Source: an uncultured bacterium
GTDB taxonomy: Bacteria; Planctomycetota; JAJSAM01; JAJVHW01
Direction of reading: 5' to 3'
Length of the DNA stretch: 64,000 nt
Assembly (NCBI GenBank): GCA_937996235.1
Contig: CALKVK010000033.1
Coordinates: forward strand, 248,001 to 312,000
Part shown: positions 25,865 to 34,706 of the stretch, piece by piece
Layout of the letters: each line of letters opens with the position of its first letter
How positions within the stretch are numbered: position 1 is the stretch's first letter
Made by a program: the position numbers and the translations under genes
The notes under the pieces: model-generated
What the model saw: only the letters and a program-made list of their open reading frames with translations
What the model was told of the DNA's origin: nothing
Database searches by the model: none

Positions 25865-26092
25865 GGGGACAGGGCTGCCCTGCTGCCTTGTCCAGATGCC
25901 GCGGGCGGTCGGGGAGAGCCGCCGCGAGCGCGCGTCGTGTGGCGGCCTCGTCGGCGCTCCGACGCGGCTGCCGTCAGCCTCAGCTCAGCCGCGTCCGGCG
26001 CGACGTACTCCCGTGGTGGGACCGCGGCCTGCGCGGACGCCGCAGGGACCATCGACTCTGCACCGTAAAGGCAAAAAGGCAGCCCTGTCCCC
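25865..26092. mobile_element. Terminal-inverted-repeat element, family B copy 3 (about 228 bp)
   Basis: Starts GGGGACAGGGCTGCCCTGC and ends AAAAAGGCAGCCCTGTCCCC; internal blocks shared with copies 1 and 2 (e.g. GCTGCCGTCAGC, GGCGCGACGTACTCC). Non-coding. It abuts and probably truncates the transposase remnant on its right. Confidence 0.75.
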
Positions 26093-26258
26093 GCTGATCC
26101 AACATGCCGTCGGCGGCCAGCAGCACGATGCACGCGCGCCGGTAGACCCGCGCCTCTCCGAACTGCTCGCGGAGGACCTGCCCGAGCTCCCAGCGCTTCT
26201 GCGCGCGGAGTCGGATGTCTATGTCCGAACAATCGTCCGACACGGGCGCCGAATGCAT
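26093..26258 (-). pseudogene. Truncated IS630-like transposase N-terminal fragment
   Basis: Minus-strand reading from ATG 26258 gives a ~55-residue peptide with QVLREQFGEARVYRRACIVL followed by LAADGM, resembling the RRARIVLLAADG segment that opens the helix-turn-helix domain of IS630-type transposases. The similarity stops where the family B element begins (26092), so the rest of the gene is missing. The call rests on a short motif and is tentative. Its presence would fit IS630-type mobilisation of the TA-bounded family C MITEs. Confidence 0.35.
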
Positions 26259-26281
26259 CGGAACCCTCCGGTTGCTGCGCT

Positions 26282-26519
26282 CGCCCGCATCGTTCACCAG
26301 CTCTCGCGGCGAGTGCGGCTGAGACGCAGTCGTCTCCGGGGCCGTGTCCGCGGCGCCTGCGCTCACTCCACGCGGCAGTCCGTCTCGACCGAGCCGGAGG
26401 CGCGAGGTCAAGGAGGCGCGACGAAGTCGGGGTTGAACGCCCCGTTCGAGGAGCGCCGAGGCAGAGATCGCGACTCCGGCGACGTGCCGGGCGCGGGAGC
26501 GGGTGAACGATGCGGGCTA
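26282..26519 (+). mobile_element. MITE-like element, family C copy 2 (238 bp)
   Basis: Left end GCCCGCATCGTTCACCAG, right end GGTGAACGATGCGGGCTAG. Same orientation and strong similarity to 36834-37071, inverted relative to 17741-17978. The right-hand CTAG supplies the TAG stop codon (26517-26519, minus strand) of the HEAT/toroid gene. Confidence 0.85.
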
Positions 26520-29500
26520 GCGGACGCTCCGATCGATCCGCCACGGTGTCTGCAACATGAGGCAGCACATTGCGGTTGCGTAGATGCAGCCGCCGCCGCG
26601 CGCCCACGCGCCGACAGCGAACCACGATCCACGCCAGTGTCGGTCGTCGTCAAGCTGTTGTGGCAGGAGCGCATCCAACAGCGCGTCGTCCCACGCCTTC
26701 CACTCGTCGCCGCCGAAGTGAAACTCCGCTAGCGTGCCCCAGTACCAGTAGTAGAGGTCGATTCTGCCAGAGTCGACATCCCAGACCGGAGCCTGCTTGG
26801 AAATCAGGTTCAATCCATTCTTCAGGTCTGCGGAGCTCTGGGGGAGCTCTCCGCCGTATAGACGTATCATCACTCCCATGGCGGTCGTGGCCTCACAGAG
26901 CGCGTAGGGGAAGCGCCCGTGGTCGCCTTCGTAGCGTTGCCCCCCTCCACCGCGTTGCTGATAGCCGACGCGGCCGGACTCGGATTCCGTCATCTTCTGG
27001 ACCCAGGCCGTCGCACCTCGGAATACGCCTCCATTCACTTCGAAGCCGGCGTGCTGTGCGGCGTCGAGAACCTGCACCATGCACGCGGTGACGGACGTGT
27101 CGTTGTCGCCGTTGCGCACGCCGTAGCGCCACGCGAGGTACGGGTTCTGCGAGGCCTCGATGAACCCGACAGCGCGCTCAGCCGGCCCGCGGAGCGCCTC
27201 CGCGCCGGTCATGGCGTATGCATCGACGAGTGCGAGGGCGGCCCACGCATGGTTGTACTGGAAGCGGCTGGTCAGACGCGTACCGACGCATCCCTCGGAG
27301 TCCTGAACCGCGATCAGGTACTCGAGCCCCCGACGCACGACGCCGGCGTACTCGCCTGTGGCGTGAGTGTGCCCGTTACCGAGGAAGCACAGCAGCGCCA
27401 TTCCCGTCAGAGCGGGGTCCCACGGCGCCTCGCCCTCGCCCACACACGGACTGTGACACGCGCCCTTCGCGAAGCCGTCGCTGTCCCAGTTGCCGCCTGG
27501 CGACTGGTGTCGCTCCAGCCAGTCGAGCGCCTCGTCGATCGCCGCCAGGCGTGCCGCGGTACGCTTGTTGCGCCGCTGCTCGCGTTGGGCTGCCACGCGG
27601 GCGCTTCGTTCCGGCTTCGGGTCGAGGGCCAGCCACGGGTCCTTCGTCAGTTCGGCGAGCAGGGCCTTGCCTCGGGTCTGCAGCTCGGCGTCTGCATCTC
27701 TCGCGAGCGCCCGGACCGGGCGAATGACATCGACGGTCAGCGGCAGTGACTCCAGAAGATCGGCCGCGCTCGCGCGCACCTCGCGCGGCTGTGTAGCGTC
27801 GAGCCCACGCGCGACGACGTCGGGACGCCCGGCGGGAGGCGACGCCTCGAATGCGCTCTCGAGCGCCGCGACCCGCACCTCCGGCTCGTTTGCCTTCCAC
27901 GCGACGTCGAGCGCGATCTGAGCTCGCTTGTCACCCGGATTCTGAGCGAGGAGGGCGACGGCGGCGGCTACGCGGACGCGACCGTCGTTGTCTCGCAGCC
28001 GCGCCGCGAGCGCCACGCGCTGCTCCCGGGAGGGATCCGCAAGCGAGCCGACGCCGCGCACGGCGACCATGCGCAGCGCTGCGGCGTCGTCCTGCATGAG
28101 CTCGGTCAGCACGCGATCGGCTTCGGCGTCGGAGGACGCGAACGGCACGAGCGACTCCGCCGCGCGCGTACGTACGACGAGATCGTCGTCCGTCAGCTTG
28201 TCGGACAGCGCGCGCACGGCGTCGCGACCGAGCGGCACGAGCAGCGCGCGCGCGGCGTCGCGTCGTGAGCGTTCGTCACCGAGCGCGGCGTCGATCAGGG
28301 CGTCGAGACCGTCGCGGCCCGCGTTCCGGATCAGCGTGTTCGCGGCTTCGCGCCCTGTGTACGTCGGGTGGCTGAGCGCGTCGAGCAGCGCCGGCACCGC
28401 CCGCGCGCCCTGGCGCTCGAGCGCCGCCGTCGCCGCGCTCCGGGCATCGATCTCCGTCTCCGAAAGGAGCGCGACGAGCGCGCCGGTGCCCGCGTCGCCG
28501 ACCGCCTCGAGGGCGATGTCCATCTGATCGTCCGACACCGTGACTGCGGCGCGGACGAGCGCCGCGATCGCCGCGTCCCCCAGCGAGAGGACCGTGTCGG
28601 CGGCGGTGCGTCGGGCGGTCGGGCTGCCTTCCAGAACCGCCTGGATCAGCTGCTCCATACCGTGCGTGGGAAGTCCGACGAGCGACGCTCTCGCGAGGTC
28701 CCGCGTCGCTTCTGATTCGCTGCCGAGTGCGGCCCTCAGCTCGCCCAGCGACGACGCGGAACCGATCTTGACGAGCGCGCCGGCCGCCCCCTCGCGCAGC
28801 GCCGGATCCGGGGACTCGAGCATCTCGCCGAGCGGATGCTCAGCGGCGAGTCCGATGCGTGTGAGGACCTCGAGGGCTTGAGTCCGCGTGGTCTCGTCGC
28901 CGGTGCGGATCGCGTCGGCGAGCGCATCGACAGCGGCGGGACCGAGACCGACCGCCTCGTCGACCGCGGCGACTCCGTGCGTCGCGAGGCGTGCGACCAC
29001 CGCGTCGGTCCTCGCGCGGTCGAGGTGCGCCAGCAGATCCCGGACGTCCGGACCAACGCTCGGGTCGGACGTGCTCCTCTCGAGAGTCGCACGTGCCGCC
29101 TCGCCACGTTCGAGCAGGGCCTTTCGTGCGGCGTCCCGCAGCGCGGGCTCACCCAGCGCGACGACGAAAGCAGCGTCGCCTTCTCTCCCCGACAGCGCCG
29201 TCAGCGCGGCCATTCGCCGCTCCTCGCTTCCAGAGCGGGTCGCCCGTCGCAGAACCTCTCTTCCGGGCTCGGTCGATGCGAGCGCCGCGGCGGCCGCGTC
29301 CCGTGCCACCGTGTCAGCCGAGCCAAGTGCATCGAGGAGATCGTCAAGGCCGGCGCCGCCGGCAGTTGCGAGGGCTGTAGCGGCGGCCTCGCGCTGCGCC
29401 GTCGAACCGATTCGCAGGCGCGCCGCGGCAGCCGCGATTCCCGGCTCCCCGAGCGTGGCCAGCGTCTTCGCGGCGAGCTCTCGCACCGAGGGGCTGGCGT

Positions 29501-29759
29501 CGTCGAGGCAGCCGGCGACTGTGGGGGCCACGCGCTCGTCGTCGGGATGCGTCGTCTGCAGCGCGCGGAGGGCGGCCGCGCGCTCCGCGGGCTCCGACAG
29601 AGCGTCGATCCACTGCGTGAGCGTGCGCCCCTCGAACCGCGGCTCGGTCGGCGCCTGCGGCACGGGCGCAGGCTCGCCTCCTCCGTCGCAGGCCGGCAGG
29701 CACACGAGCACACCGGCTCCGACGATCAACGCGACTCGGATCAGCCTGCGCACGTTCAC
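26517..29759 (-). CDS. HEAT-repeat lipoprotein with C-terminal alpha-toroid (prenyltransferase/squalene-cyclase-like) domain
   Basis: 1080 aa from GTG 29759 preceded by GAGGGG. The signal peptide ends in the lipobox LPAC. Residues ~60-730 are some twenty degenerate HEAT repeats (e.g. VAGCLDDASPSVRELAAKTL, TIRTGDETTRTQALEVLTRI-like units), predicting a solenoid. Residues ~740-1080 form a different helical domain with ALDWLERHQSPGGNWD, ALLCFLGNGHTH, GLEYLIAVQDSEG and YYWYWGTLAEFHFGG, which match the alpha/alpha-toroid fold of planctomycete-type prenyltransferase/cyclase-like secreted proteins; no DxDD cyclase motif is seen. Likely an envelope scaffold. The stop codon is supplied by the MITE end, so the original C-terminus may have been longer. 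TAGAGT at about 29790 is a possible -10 box. Confidence 0.82.
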   Translation of the reverse strand: MNVRRLIRVALIVGAGVLVCLPACDGGGEPAPVPQAPTEPRFEGRTLTQWIDALSEPAERAAALRALQTTHPDDERVAPTVAGCLDDASPSVRELAAKTLATLGEPGIAAAAARLRIGSTAQREAAATALATAGGAGLDDLLDALGSADTVARDAAAAALASTEPGREVLRRATRSGSEERRMAALTALSGREGDAAFVVALGEPALRDAARKALLERGEAARATLERSTSDPSVGPDVRDLLAHLDRARTDAVVARLATHGVAAVDEAVGLGPAAVDALADAIRTGDETTRTQALEVLTRIGLAAEHPLGEMLESPDPALREGAAGALVKIGSASSLGELRAALGSESEATRDLARASLVGLPTHGMEQLIQAVLEGSPTARRTAADTVLSLGDAAIAALVRAAVTVSDDQMDIALEAVGDAGTGALVALLSETEIDARSAATAALERQGARAVPALLDALSHPTYTGREAANTLIRNAGRDGLDALIDAALGDERSRRDAARALLVPLGRDAVRALSDKLTDDDLVVRTRAAESLVPFASSDAEADRVLTELMQDDAAALRMVAVRGVGSLADPSREQRVALAARLRDNDGRVRVAAAVALLAQNPGDKRAQIALDVAWKANEPEVRVAALESAFEASPPAGRPDVVARGLDATQPREVRASAADLLESLPLTVDVIRPVRALARDADAELQTRGKALLAELTKDPWLALDPKPERSARVAAQREQRRNKRTAARLAAIDEALDWLERHQSPGGNWDSDGFAKGACHSPCVGEGEAPWDPALTGMALLCFLGNGHTHATGEYAGVVRRGLEYLIAVQDSEGCVGTRLTSRFQYNHAWAALALVDAYAMTGAEALRGPAERAVGFIEASQNPYLAWRYGVRNGDNDTSVTACMVQVLDAAQHAGFEVNGGVFRGATAWVQKMTESESGRVGYQQRGGGGQRYEGDHGRFPYALCEATTAMGVMIRLYGGELPQSSADLKNGLNLISKQAPVWDVDSGRIDLYYWYWGTLAEFHFGGDEWKAWDDALLDALLPQQLDDDRHWRGSWFAVGAWARGGGCIYATAMCCLMLQTPWRIDRSVR

Positions 29760-29810
29760 CCCCTCGCGGTCGGGCCGCGTGACGCGCGACTCTAGCGCGC
29801 ATCGTGTCTT

Positions 29811-29945
29811 GGGGACGCTGGCAACCAAGTCGGGTTCCAGCCTCCACGCTGCCACGGTCCGGGCCTCGCGAGGGCTGTCCGCGTTCCTCGCGCCGACGCG
29901 CCGCCGAAACTGAGGCTGGAACTTGACCTAGTTGCCAGCGTCCCC
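29811..29945. repeat. Inverted-repeat element, family E (135 bp)
   Basis: Ends are GGGGACGCTGGCAAC at 29811 and GTTGCCAGCGTCCCC ending 29945; the inverted similarity continues inward through GTTCCAGCCTC / GAGGCTGGAAC. Single copy here, between manA and the HEAT gene, both on the minus strand. REP/MITE-like; might form a strong hairpin in the transcript. Confidence 0.75.
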
Positions 29946-29971
29946 GCGCGCGCCGTTGCGGCTCCACCCCG

Positions 29972-30934
29972 TCAGCGGACGAACACGAGCGCCCGGAGGA
30001 CCGACGCGCCGAGCGTGACCTCGAACGTCTCGTCGTCGGCCGGCAGGAGCAGCGTGTCGCCGCTGCGGAAGGGGACGGGCGCGGCGTTGCGGCGGAAGCT
30101 GCGCAGCTCGCCCTCGCCCGAGAGGACGTGCAGGACGGGCCAGACGCCGCCCGCGCGCGACGCGGCCTCGAGCGTGAAGGTGCCCATCGCGGTGACGTGC
30201 TCGACCGCGAAGAACGGGCTGCGCACGAGCAGCAGCCGGCGCACGCTGCCCTCGTCGGAGATCTCCTGCGCGGGGACCTTGTCCTCGCTGCGCCGGCCGA
30301 AGTGGATGCTCTCGAGCGCCTCGCGCACGTGCAGCGCGCGCGGGCGGCCGTCGAGACCGGGGCGGCCCCAGTCGTGCAGGCGGTAGGTCGTGTCGCTGTT
30401 CTCCTGCACCTCGGCGAGCAGCACGCCCGCGCCGATCGAGTGGACGGTGCCGGCCGGCACGAAGATGGTGTCGCCCGCGGCGACGGGCACGGTGTGCAGA
30501 CAGCTCGCGACGTCGCCGTCGACGAGCGCGTCCTCGAGGTCCGCGCGCGTGCAGCCGTCGCGCAGTCCGCGGAAGACGTGCGCGCCGGGCTCGGCGTGCA
30601 GCACGAACCAGCACTCGGTCTTCGCCTCGGCGCCGAGACGCGCGGCCGCGGAGGCGTCCGGGTGCACCTGCACGGACAGCGGCTGCGAGGCGTCGAGCAG
30701 CTTGACGAGCAGCGGGAACGGCGCGTCGCCGCGCAGATCGGCGAGACGCGCGCCTGCGAGCGGTCCGTCGGCGACGACGCTCGACTCGCCGTCGCGGTCG
30801 TGGACGAGCCACGCCTCGCCGACGGGCTCGTCGCCGGGCAGGGCGTGCCCGAGGCGCCCCTCCATGCGGCGGCCGCCCCACGGCTTCGCGAGGTAGCGCG
30901 GGGCAAGCTTCACGGGGTGGGGCAGGTCGGGCAT
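29972..30934 (-). CDS. manA: Mannose-6-phosphate isomerase, class I (cupin)
   Basis: 320 aa from ATG 30934, which gives the family-typical beginning (VKLAPRYLAKPWGGRRM); an in-frame ATG at 30982 would add 16 residues. Zinc-ligand regions of type I phosphomannose isomerases are visible: QVHPD, KTECWFVL (Glu) and FVPAGTVHSIG (His). It interconverts mannose-6-P and fructose-6-P, feeding GDP-mannose and surface glycan synthesis, which fits the glycan loci at both window ends. It is the short bacterial form. Confidence 0.9.
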   Translation of the reverse strand: MPDLPHPVKLAPRYLAKPWGGRRMEGRLGHALPGDEPVGEAWLVHDRDGESSVVADGPLAGARLADLRGDAPFPLLVKLLDASQPLSVQVHPDASAAARLGAEAKTECWFVLHAEPGAHVFRGLRDGCTRADLEDALVDGDVASCLHTVPVAAGDTIFVPAGTVHSIGAGVLLAEVQENSDTTYRLHDWGRPGLDGRPRALHVREALESIHFGRRSEDKVPAQEISDEGSVRRLLLVRSPFFAVEHVTAMGTFTLEAASRAGGVWPVLHVLSGEGELRSFRRNAAPVPFRSGDTLLLPADDETFEVTLGASVLRALVFVR

Positions 30935-31043
30935 GGAGACGTGCTGCGGGCTGCTCCGGGACGGCACGGCGGCGTGCGGCATGTTGCCACATCGGCGCGC
31001 TGGCGCCTCCGGCCGGAGCGGCCGCCGCAGGCTGGGACCCGCC

Positions 31044-32753
31044 TCAGTCCGCCGCGGCCTCGGCGAGCATGGCCCGGGCCTGGTCGAGGGCCTCCGCGGC
31101 GCGCCCCGGACCGCGGATCATCTCGGCGATCTCGGCCTCGCGGGGCGCGCCGGTCAGCTCGCGCACCTCGACGAGCGTGCGGCCGCCGCGCTCGACCTTG
31201 TCCACGCGCAGGTGGTGCGCGCCGTACGCCGCGACCTGCGGCAGGTGCGTGATGACGAGCGCCTGCCGCCCGCGTGCGAGCCGCGCGAGACGCCGCCCGA
31301 TGACGGGCCCGAGGCGCGGCCCGACGTCCGCGTCGATCTCGTCGAAGGCGAGGAGCGCGATACGGTCGGCGTCGGCGAGCTCGCCCTTGATGGCCAGCGC
31401 GGTGCGCGCGAGCTCGCCGCCGGACGCGCTGCGCGCGAGCGGACGCAGCTCCTCGCCGACGTTCGGGGCGACGAGGAACTCGACGGGCCCGAGTCCGAGC
31501 GGCGTCGCGGCCTCCAGGGCGTCGGCGTCGTCGCGGCGCGGCACGTCCACCGCGAAGCGCGTGCGCGGCATCTGCAGTTCCGCGAGCGCCGCGGCGACCC
31601 GCTCCGCGAACGCGACCCCGGCGGCGCGGCGGGCGTCGTCGAGCGCGTGCCCGGCGCTGAGCGCCTGCTCCGCGAGCCGCGCCACCTCGCGCGCGAGCGA
31701 CGCGGCGTCGCTCTCGTCGCCCGCGAGCCGCTTGGACTCCGCGGCGGCTTCGACCGCGCGGGCGAGCGCGTCCTCCTCGGTCGGCCCGTGGCGGCGCAGC
31801 AGCGCGCCGAGCGCCTCGAGCCGCGCCTGTACCTTCTCGAGCCGCTCGGGATCGGCGTCGAGCGCGTCGAGCGCCGACGCCACGCGCCGCGCGGCCTCCT
31901 GGAGCAGGTCCGACGCGGCGTCGAGCGCCTCGAGCGCCGCGCGCGCGTCGGGCGAGTGCGCAGCCGTCGCGGCGATCTCGCGCGCTGCGCGGCCGAGCCG
32001 GTCCACCGCCGGCTCGTCGCCGTCGGTCGCGCCCTCCGCGACGAGCGCGAGCGCCGTCGCGAGCGCGCCGCGATGCCGCTCGGCCGACGCCAGCAGCTCG
32101 CGCTCGCCGCGCAGCGCGTCCGACTCGCCGGGCTCCGGCGCCACGGCGGCGACCTCGTCGACGAGCGCGTCGAGCTCCTCGATGCGACGCGCACGCGCGT
32201 CGGCCTCGGCCGCGAGCGCGCGACGCCGCGCGTCGGCGGCCCGCCACGCGCCGAGCCTCTCCGCGAACGCCTCGCGCAGCGCGACGAGACCCGCCGCGCG
32301 GTCGAGCAGCTCGGTCTGACGCGTCGCGTCGAGCAGCGCCTGGTGCTCGCTCTGCCCGTGGATCTCGGCGAGCAGCGCGCCCAGCTCGCGCAGCGTCGCG
32401 ACGGCGACGAGCTGCCCGTCGATCTCCGCGCGGTTGCGCCCGGCGGCGTCGATGCTGCGTGTCACCAGCAGCTCGTACGGCAGAGCCGTCGGCGCGTCCG
32501 TGCCGAGCAGCTCCGCGACGCGCGCCGCGGTCTCGGCGTCGTGCAGCTCGAAGACAGCCTGCACCTGCATGCGGTCGGCGCCGGTGCGCAGCATCTCGCG
32601 CGACCAGCGCCCGCCGCAGAGCAGCGCGAGCGCCGCGAGCAGCAGGCTCTTGCCCGCGCCCGTCTCGCCCGTGACGACGTTCAGGCCCGGCGCGAACCGC
32701 ACGGTCGCCGACTCGACGACGGCGAGGTTGCGGACGCGCAGCTCGGTCAGCAT
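31044..32753 (-). CDS. recN: DNA repair protein RecN
   Basis: 569 aa SMC-like protein. The N-terminus LTELRVRNLAVVESATVRF leads into Walker A GETGAGKS; a long coiled-coil-prone Ala/Arg/Glu-rich middle follows, then the signature SGGELAR and Walker B LLAFDEIDADVG, and ITHLPQVAAYGAHH at the end. RecN acts in double-strand-break recombination repair. Length and domain order are normal. It lies 22 nt after the tRNA-binding protein gene, so an operon is likely. Confidence 0.95.
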   Translation of the reverse strand: MLTELRVRNLAVVESATVRFAPGLNVVTGETGAGKSLLLAALALLCGGRWSREMLRTGADRMQVQAVFELHDAETAARVAELLGTDAPTALPYELLVTRSIDAAGRNRAEIDGQLVAVATLRELGALLAEIHGQSEHQALLDATRQTELLDRAAGLVALREAFAERLGAWRAADARRRALAAEADARARRIEELDALVDEVAAVAPEPGESDALRGERELLASAERHRGALATALALVAEGATDGDEPAVDRLGRAAREIAATAAHSPDARAALEALDAASDLLQEAARRVASALDALDADPERLEKVQARLEALGALLRRHGPTEEDALARAVEAAAESKRLAGDESDAASLAREVARLAEQALSAGHALDDARRAAGVAFAERVAAALAELQMPRTRFAVDVPRRDDADALEAATPLGLGPVEFLVAPNVGEELRPLARSASGGELARTALAIKGELADADRIALLAFDEIDADVGPRLGPVIGRRLARLARGRQALVITHLPQVAAYGAHHLRVDKVERGGRTLVEVRELTGAPREAEIAEMIRGPGRAAEALDQARAMLAEAAAD

Positions 32754-32775
32754 GGCAGGCGTACGGACGCGCGTC

Positions 32776-33096
32776 TCACGAGACGCGCAGGCCCGAGCCG
32801 GCGGGGCCGTCGGGCGTGAGGACGCGCACGGCGTCGCCGTCGCGCACGGCCAGCAGCATGCCCTGGCTCTCGACGCCGCGGAGCTGCGCGGGCTGCAGGT
32901 TCGCGACGACGACGATCGTCTTCCCGACGAGCGCCTCGGGCGCGTAGTGCTGGCGGATGCCCGCGACGAGCTGGCGCTCCTCCTCGCCGAGACGGATGCG
33001 CAGCACGAGCAGGCGGTCGGCGTTCGGGTGCGGCTCGGCGGCGAGGACCAGCGCCGTGCGCAGGTCGACCTTGGCGAAGTCGTCGATGGTGATCAC
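32776..33096 (-). CDS. tRNA-binding (OB-fold) domain protein, CsaA/MetG-C-terminal type
   Basis: 106 aa from GTG 33096 with GGAGG 8 nt upstream. The sequence follows the EMAPII-like OB fold: FAKVDLRTALVLAAEPHPNA, then DRLLVLRIRLGEEERQLVAG, YAPEALVGKTIVVVANL, LRGVESQGMLLA and the C-terminal strand. Such stand-alone domains resemble the C-terminal dimerisation/tRNA-binding part of methionyl-tRNA synthetase or the CsaA chaperone. No synthetase gene is adjacent. Confidence 0.85.
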   Translation of the reverse strand: MITIDDFAKVDLRTALVLAAEPHPNADRLLVLRIRLGEEERQLVAGIRQHYAPEALVGKTIVVVANLQPAQLRGVESQGMLLAVRDGDAVRVLTPDGPAGSGLRVS

Positions 33097-33180
33097 GGGG
33101 GGCCTCCGGATGGGGAGGCGAGGGTACACGCGCGGGACCCTGCGGCGGACGACGCCGCGACGCGCCCCGTGTCGGCGCCG

Positions 33181-34437
33181 CTACTTGGGGCCGGAGAGGC
33201 GCGCCTTCGGCGGCGGGGGAGGCGGCGGCGGCTCGGCCGGCGGGGGCTCGTCGGCGGGCGCCGGCTGCTCGCCGACGGGCGGCTCCTTCGCGACGGCCTT
33301 CGTCTCCGCGGCCGGCGGCGTCTCCGCGGCCGGCGGCGGAGCGGGCGGCGTCGGACGCGCGCCCTCGGGGCCGGCGGCCGGGAGCGGACGGCCGGGCTTC
33401 GGCGGCGCGGATCCGGCCGTGGGCGCGGGTGCGGAGCCCGTCTCGGGAGACGTCGTCGCCGGCGTGCTCGCCGCGGGCGGCTCGCTCGACGCGGCCCCCG
33501 CGTCGTTCGCGGGCGGCGTCGCGTCGTCGCGCGGCGGCTCGAGTCCCGTCGGCGGGGCGAGGGTCGGCCGCGTGCGCGGCAGGAGCACGGGGCCCTGCGT
33601 CTCCGCCGGGCGGAGCGCGGGCGGATTCGGGCTCCGGCGCTCGGCGTTCGGCGGCGTCGTGCCGTCGGTCGCACCGGCGGCGCGCGCGCGCAGCGCCGTC
33701 TCGATGCGCTCGGCGCGCGCACGCGTCTCGGCGTCGTCGGGGGAGAGCGCGAGCGACTCGCGCAGCACGTCGAGCGCGTCGGCCGGGCGCCGCTGCTCGT
33801 AGAGCGCCGCGCCGATCTGGCGTAGCAGGCGCGCGCGGTCGGCGTCGGCGAGACGGCGCGCCGCGAGGACCTCGCGATAGAGCGCCTCGGCGCCCGACGC
33901 GTTGCCGCGGGCGAGGAAGCGGTCGGCCTCGGCGACGCGCGCCTCCTCCTCGGGCGTCAGCGGATCGTCCTGACCCGTGAGCGCGAGCACCTCGATCCAC
34001 GGCTCGCCGCCCGCGGTGTCGCGCACGACCGCGCGCACGAGCAGCGACTTCCCGCGGCGGAGCGCGTCGAGACGCAGGTCGTCCGGGCCGCCGCGGCGCA
34101 CGAAGACGCGCTCGTACGCGGCGCCCTCGGCCCCGTCTCCCTCGCGCACGGTGAGCGCGCGCCAGCGGTCCGCGGTGAACTGGGTGAAGAACGCGTTCCC
34201 CCGCGGCGCCTCGCCGAGCACCTGCAGGCGCACGACGACGGGCACGTCGCGCCAGCGCTCGGGCTGCTCGCGCAGCGCGGTGAGGGTCGTCTCGCGGGCC
34301 GACGCGGCGTCGTCCCACCAGCCCGCGCGGGCGGGCGCGGCGGTCGCGGCGCACAGCGCAACGGCGAGGAGCAGGGCGGCCGCGGCCGCCCGTGCCGCCG
34401 CGCCGCGACGCCCGGGACGGGAGGGCGTGCGGGGCAT
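33181..34437 (-). CDS. Secreted TPR protein with long Pro/Ala/Glu-rich tail
   Basis: 418 aa. A signal peptide ends near APARAG. Residues ~40-140 form an unrecognised beta domain containing RDVPVVVRLQVLGEAPRGNAF; ~150-230 carry two or three TPR-like helical repeats (EALYREVLAARRL, ALYEQRRPADALDVLRESL). The last ~190 residues are Pro/Ala/Glu-rich low complexity ending PPPPPPPPKARLSGPK, likely an extended periplasm-spanning or surface linker. Function unknown. No obvious -10 or ribosome site was resolved; the FlgM-like gene lies 11 nt upstream of the start codon. Confidence 0.72.
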   Translation of the reverse strand: MPRTPSRPGRRGAAARAAAAALLLAVALCAATAAPARAGWWDDAASARETTLTALREQPERWRDVPVVVRLQVLGEAPRGNAFFTQFTADRWRALTVREGDGAEGAAYERVFVRRGGPDDLRLDALRRGKSLLVRAVVRDTAGGEPWIEVLALTGQDDPLTPEEEARVAEADRFLARGNASGAEALYREVLAARRLADADRARLLRQIGAALYEQRRPADALDVLRESLALSPDDAETRARAERIETALRARAAGATDGTTPPNAERRSPNPPALRPAETQGPVLLPRTRPTLAPPTGLEPPRDDATPPANDAGAASSEPPAASTPATTSPETGSAPAPTAGSAPPKPGRPLPAAGPEGARPTPPAPPPAAETPPAAETKAVAKEPPVGEQPAPADEPPPAEPPPPPPPPKARLSGPK

Positions 34438-34448
34438 GGCCGGGAGCT

Positions 34449-34706
34449 TCAGTCCAGGATGTCCTCGAGGAGCCGGTAGATCGCCAGGTTGACCTTCTCC
34501 TCGGACATGTACGTGCCCGCGGCGATCTGGCGTCGCAGATCGGCGATCAGCTCCTTCCTTGCATCGGTGGAGCCGCTCACGATCTTGAGGATCTCGCGCA
34601 GCTCGTCGCTGCTGTGGGGGCGCGCGGTGCGCACGCGAGGGTCCCGCGCGCGGGGCGCATCCTGCGGCGCGTCGTCGGGGTCGCGGTGGAGCGGTGGCAT
34701 GCTCAC
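34449..34706 (-). CDS. FlgM-like anti-sigma-28 factor domain protein
   Basis: 85 aa. The C-terminal half has the FlgM signature: RKELIADLRRQIAAGTYMSE then KVNLAIYRLLEDIL. The N-terminal half is disordered and Pro/Asp/Arg-rich, as usual for FlgM. In flagellated bacteria FlgM holds FliA inactive until the hook is complete. No flagellar or FliA gene is in this window, so the partner sigma factor is unknown. GTG 34706 or ATG 34700 could start it; GAAGGA lies just upstream. Confidence 0.75.
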   Translation of the reverse strand: MSMPPLHRDPDDAPQDAPRARDPRVRTARPHSSDELREILKIVSGSTDARKELIADLRRQIAAGTYMSEEKVNLAIYRLLEDILD

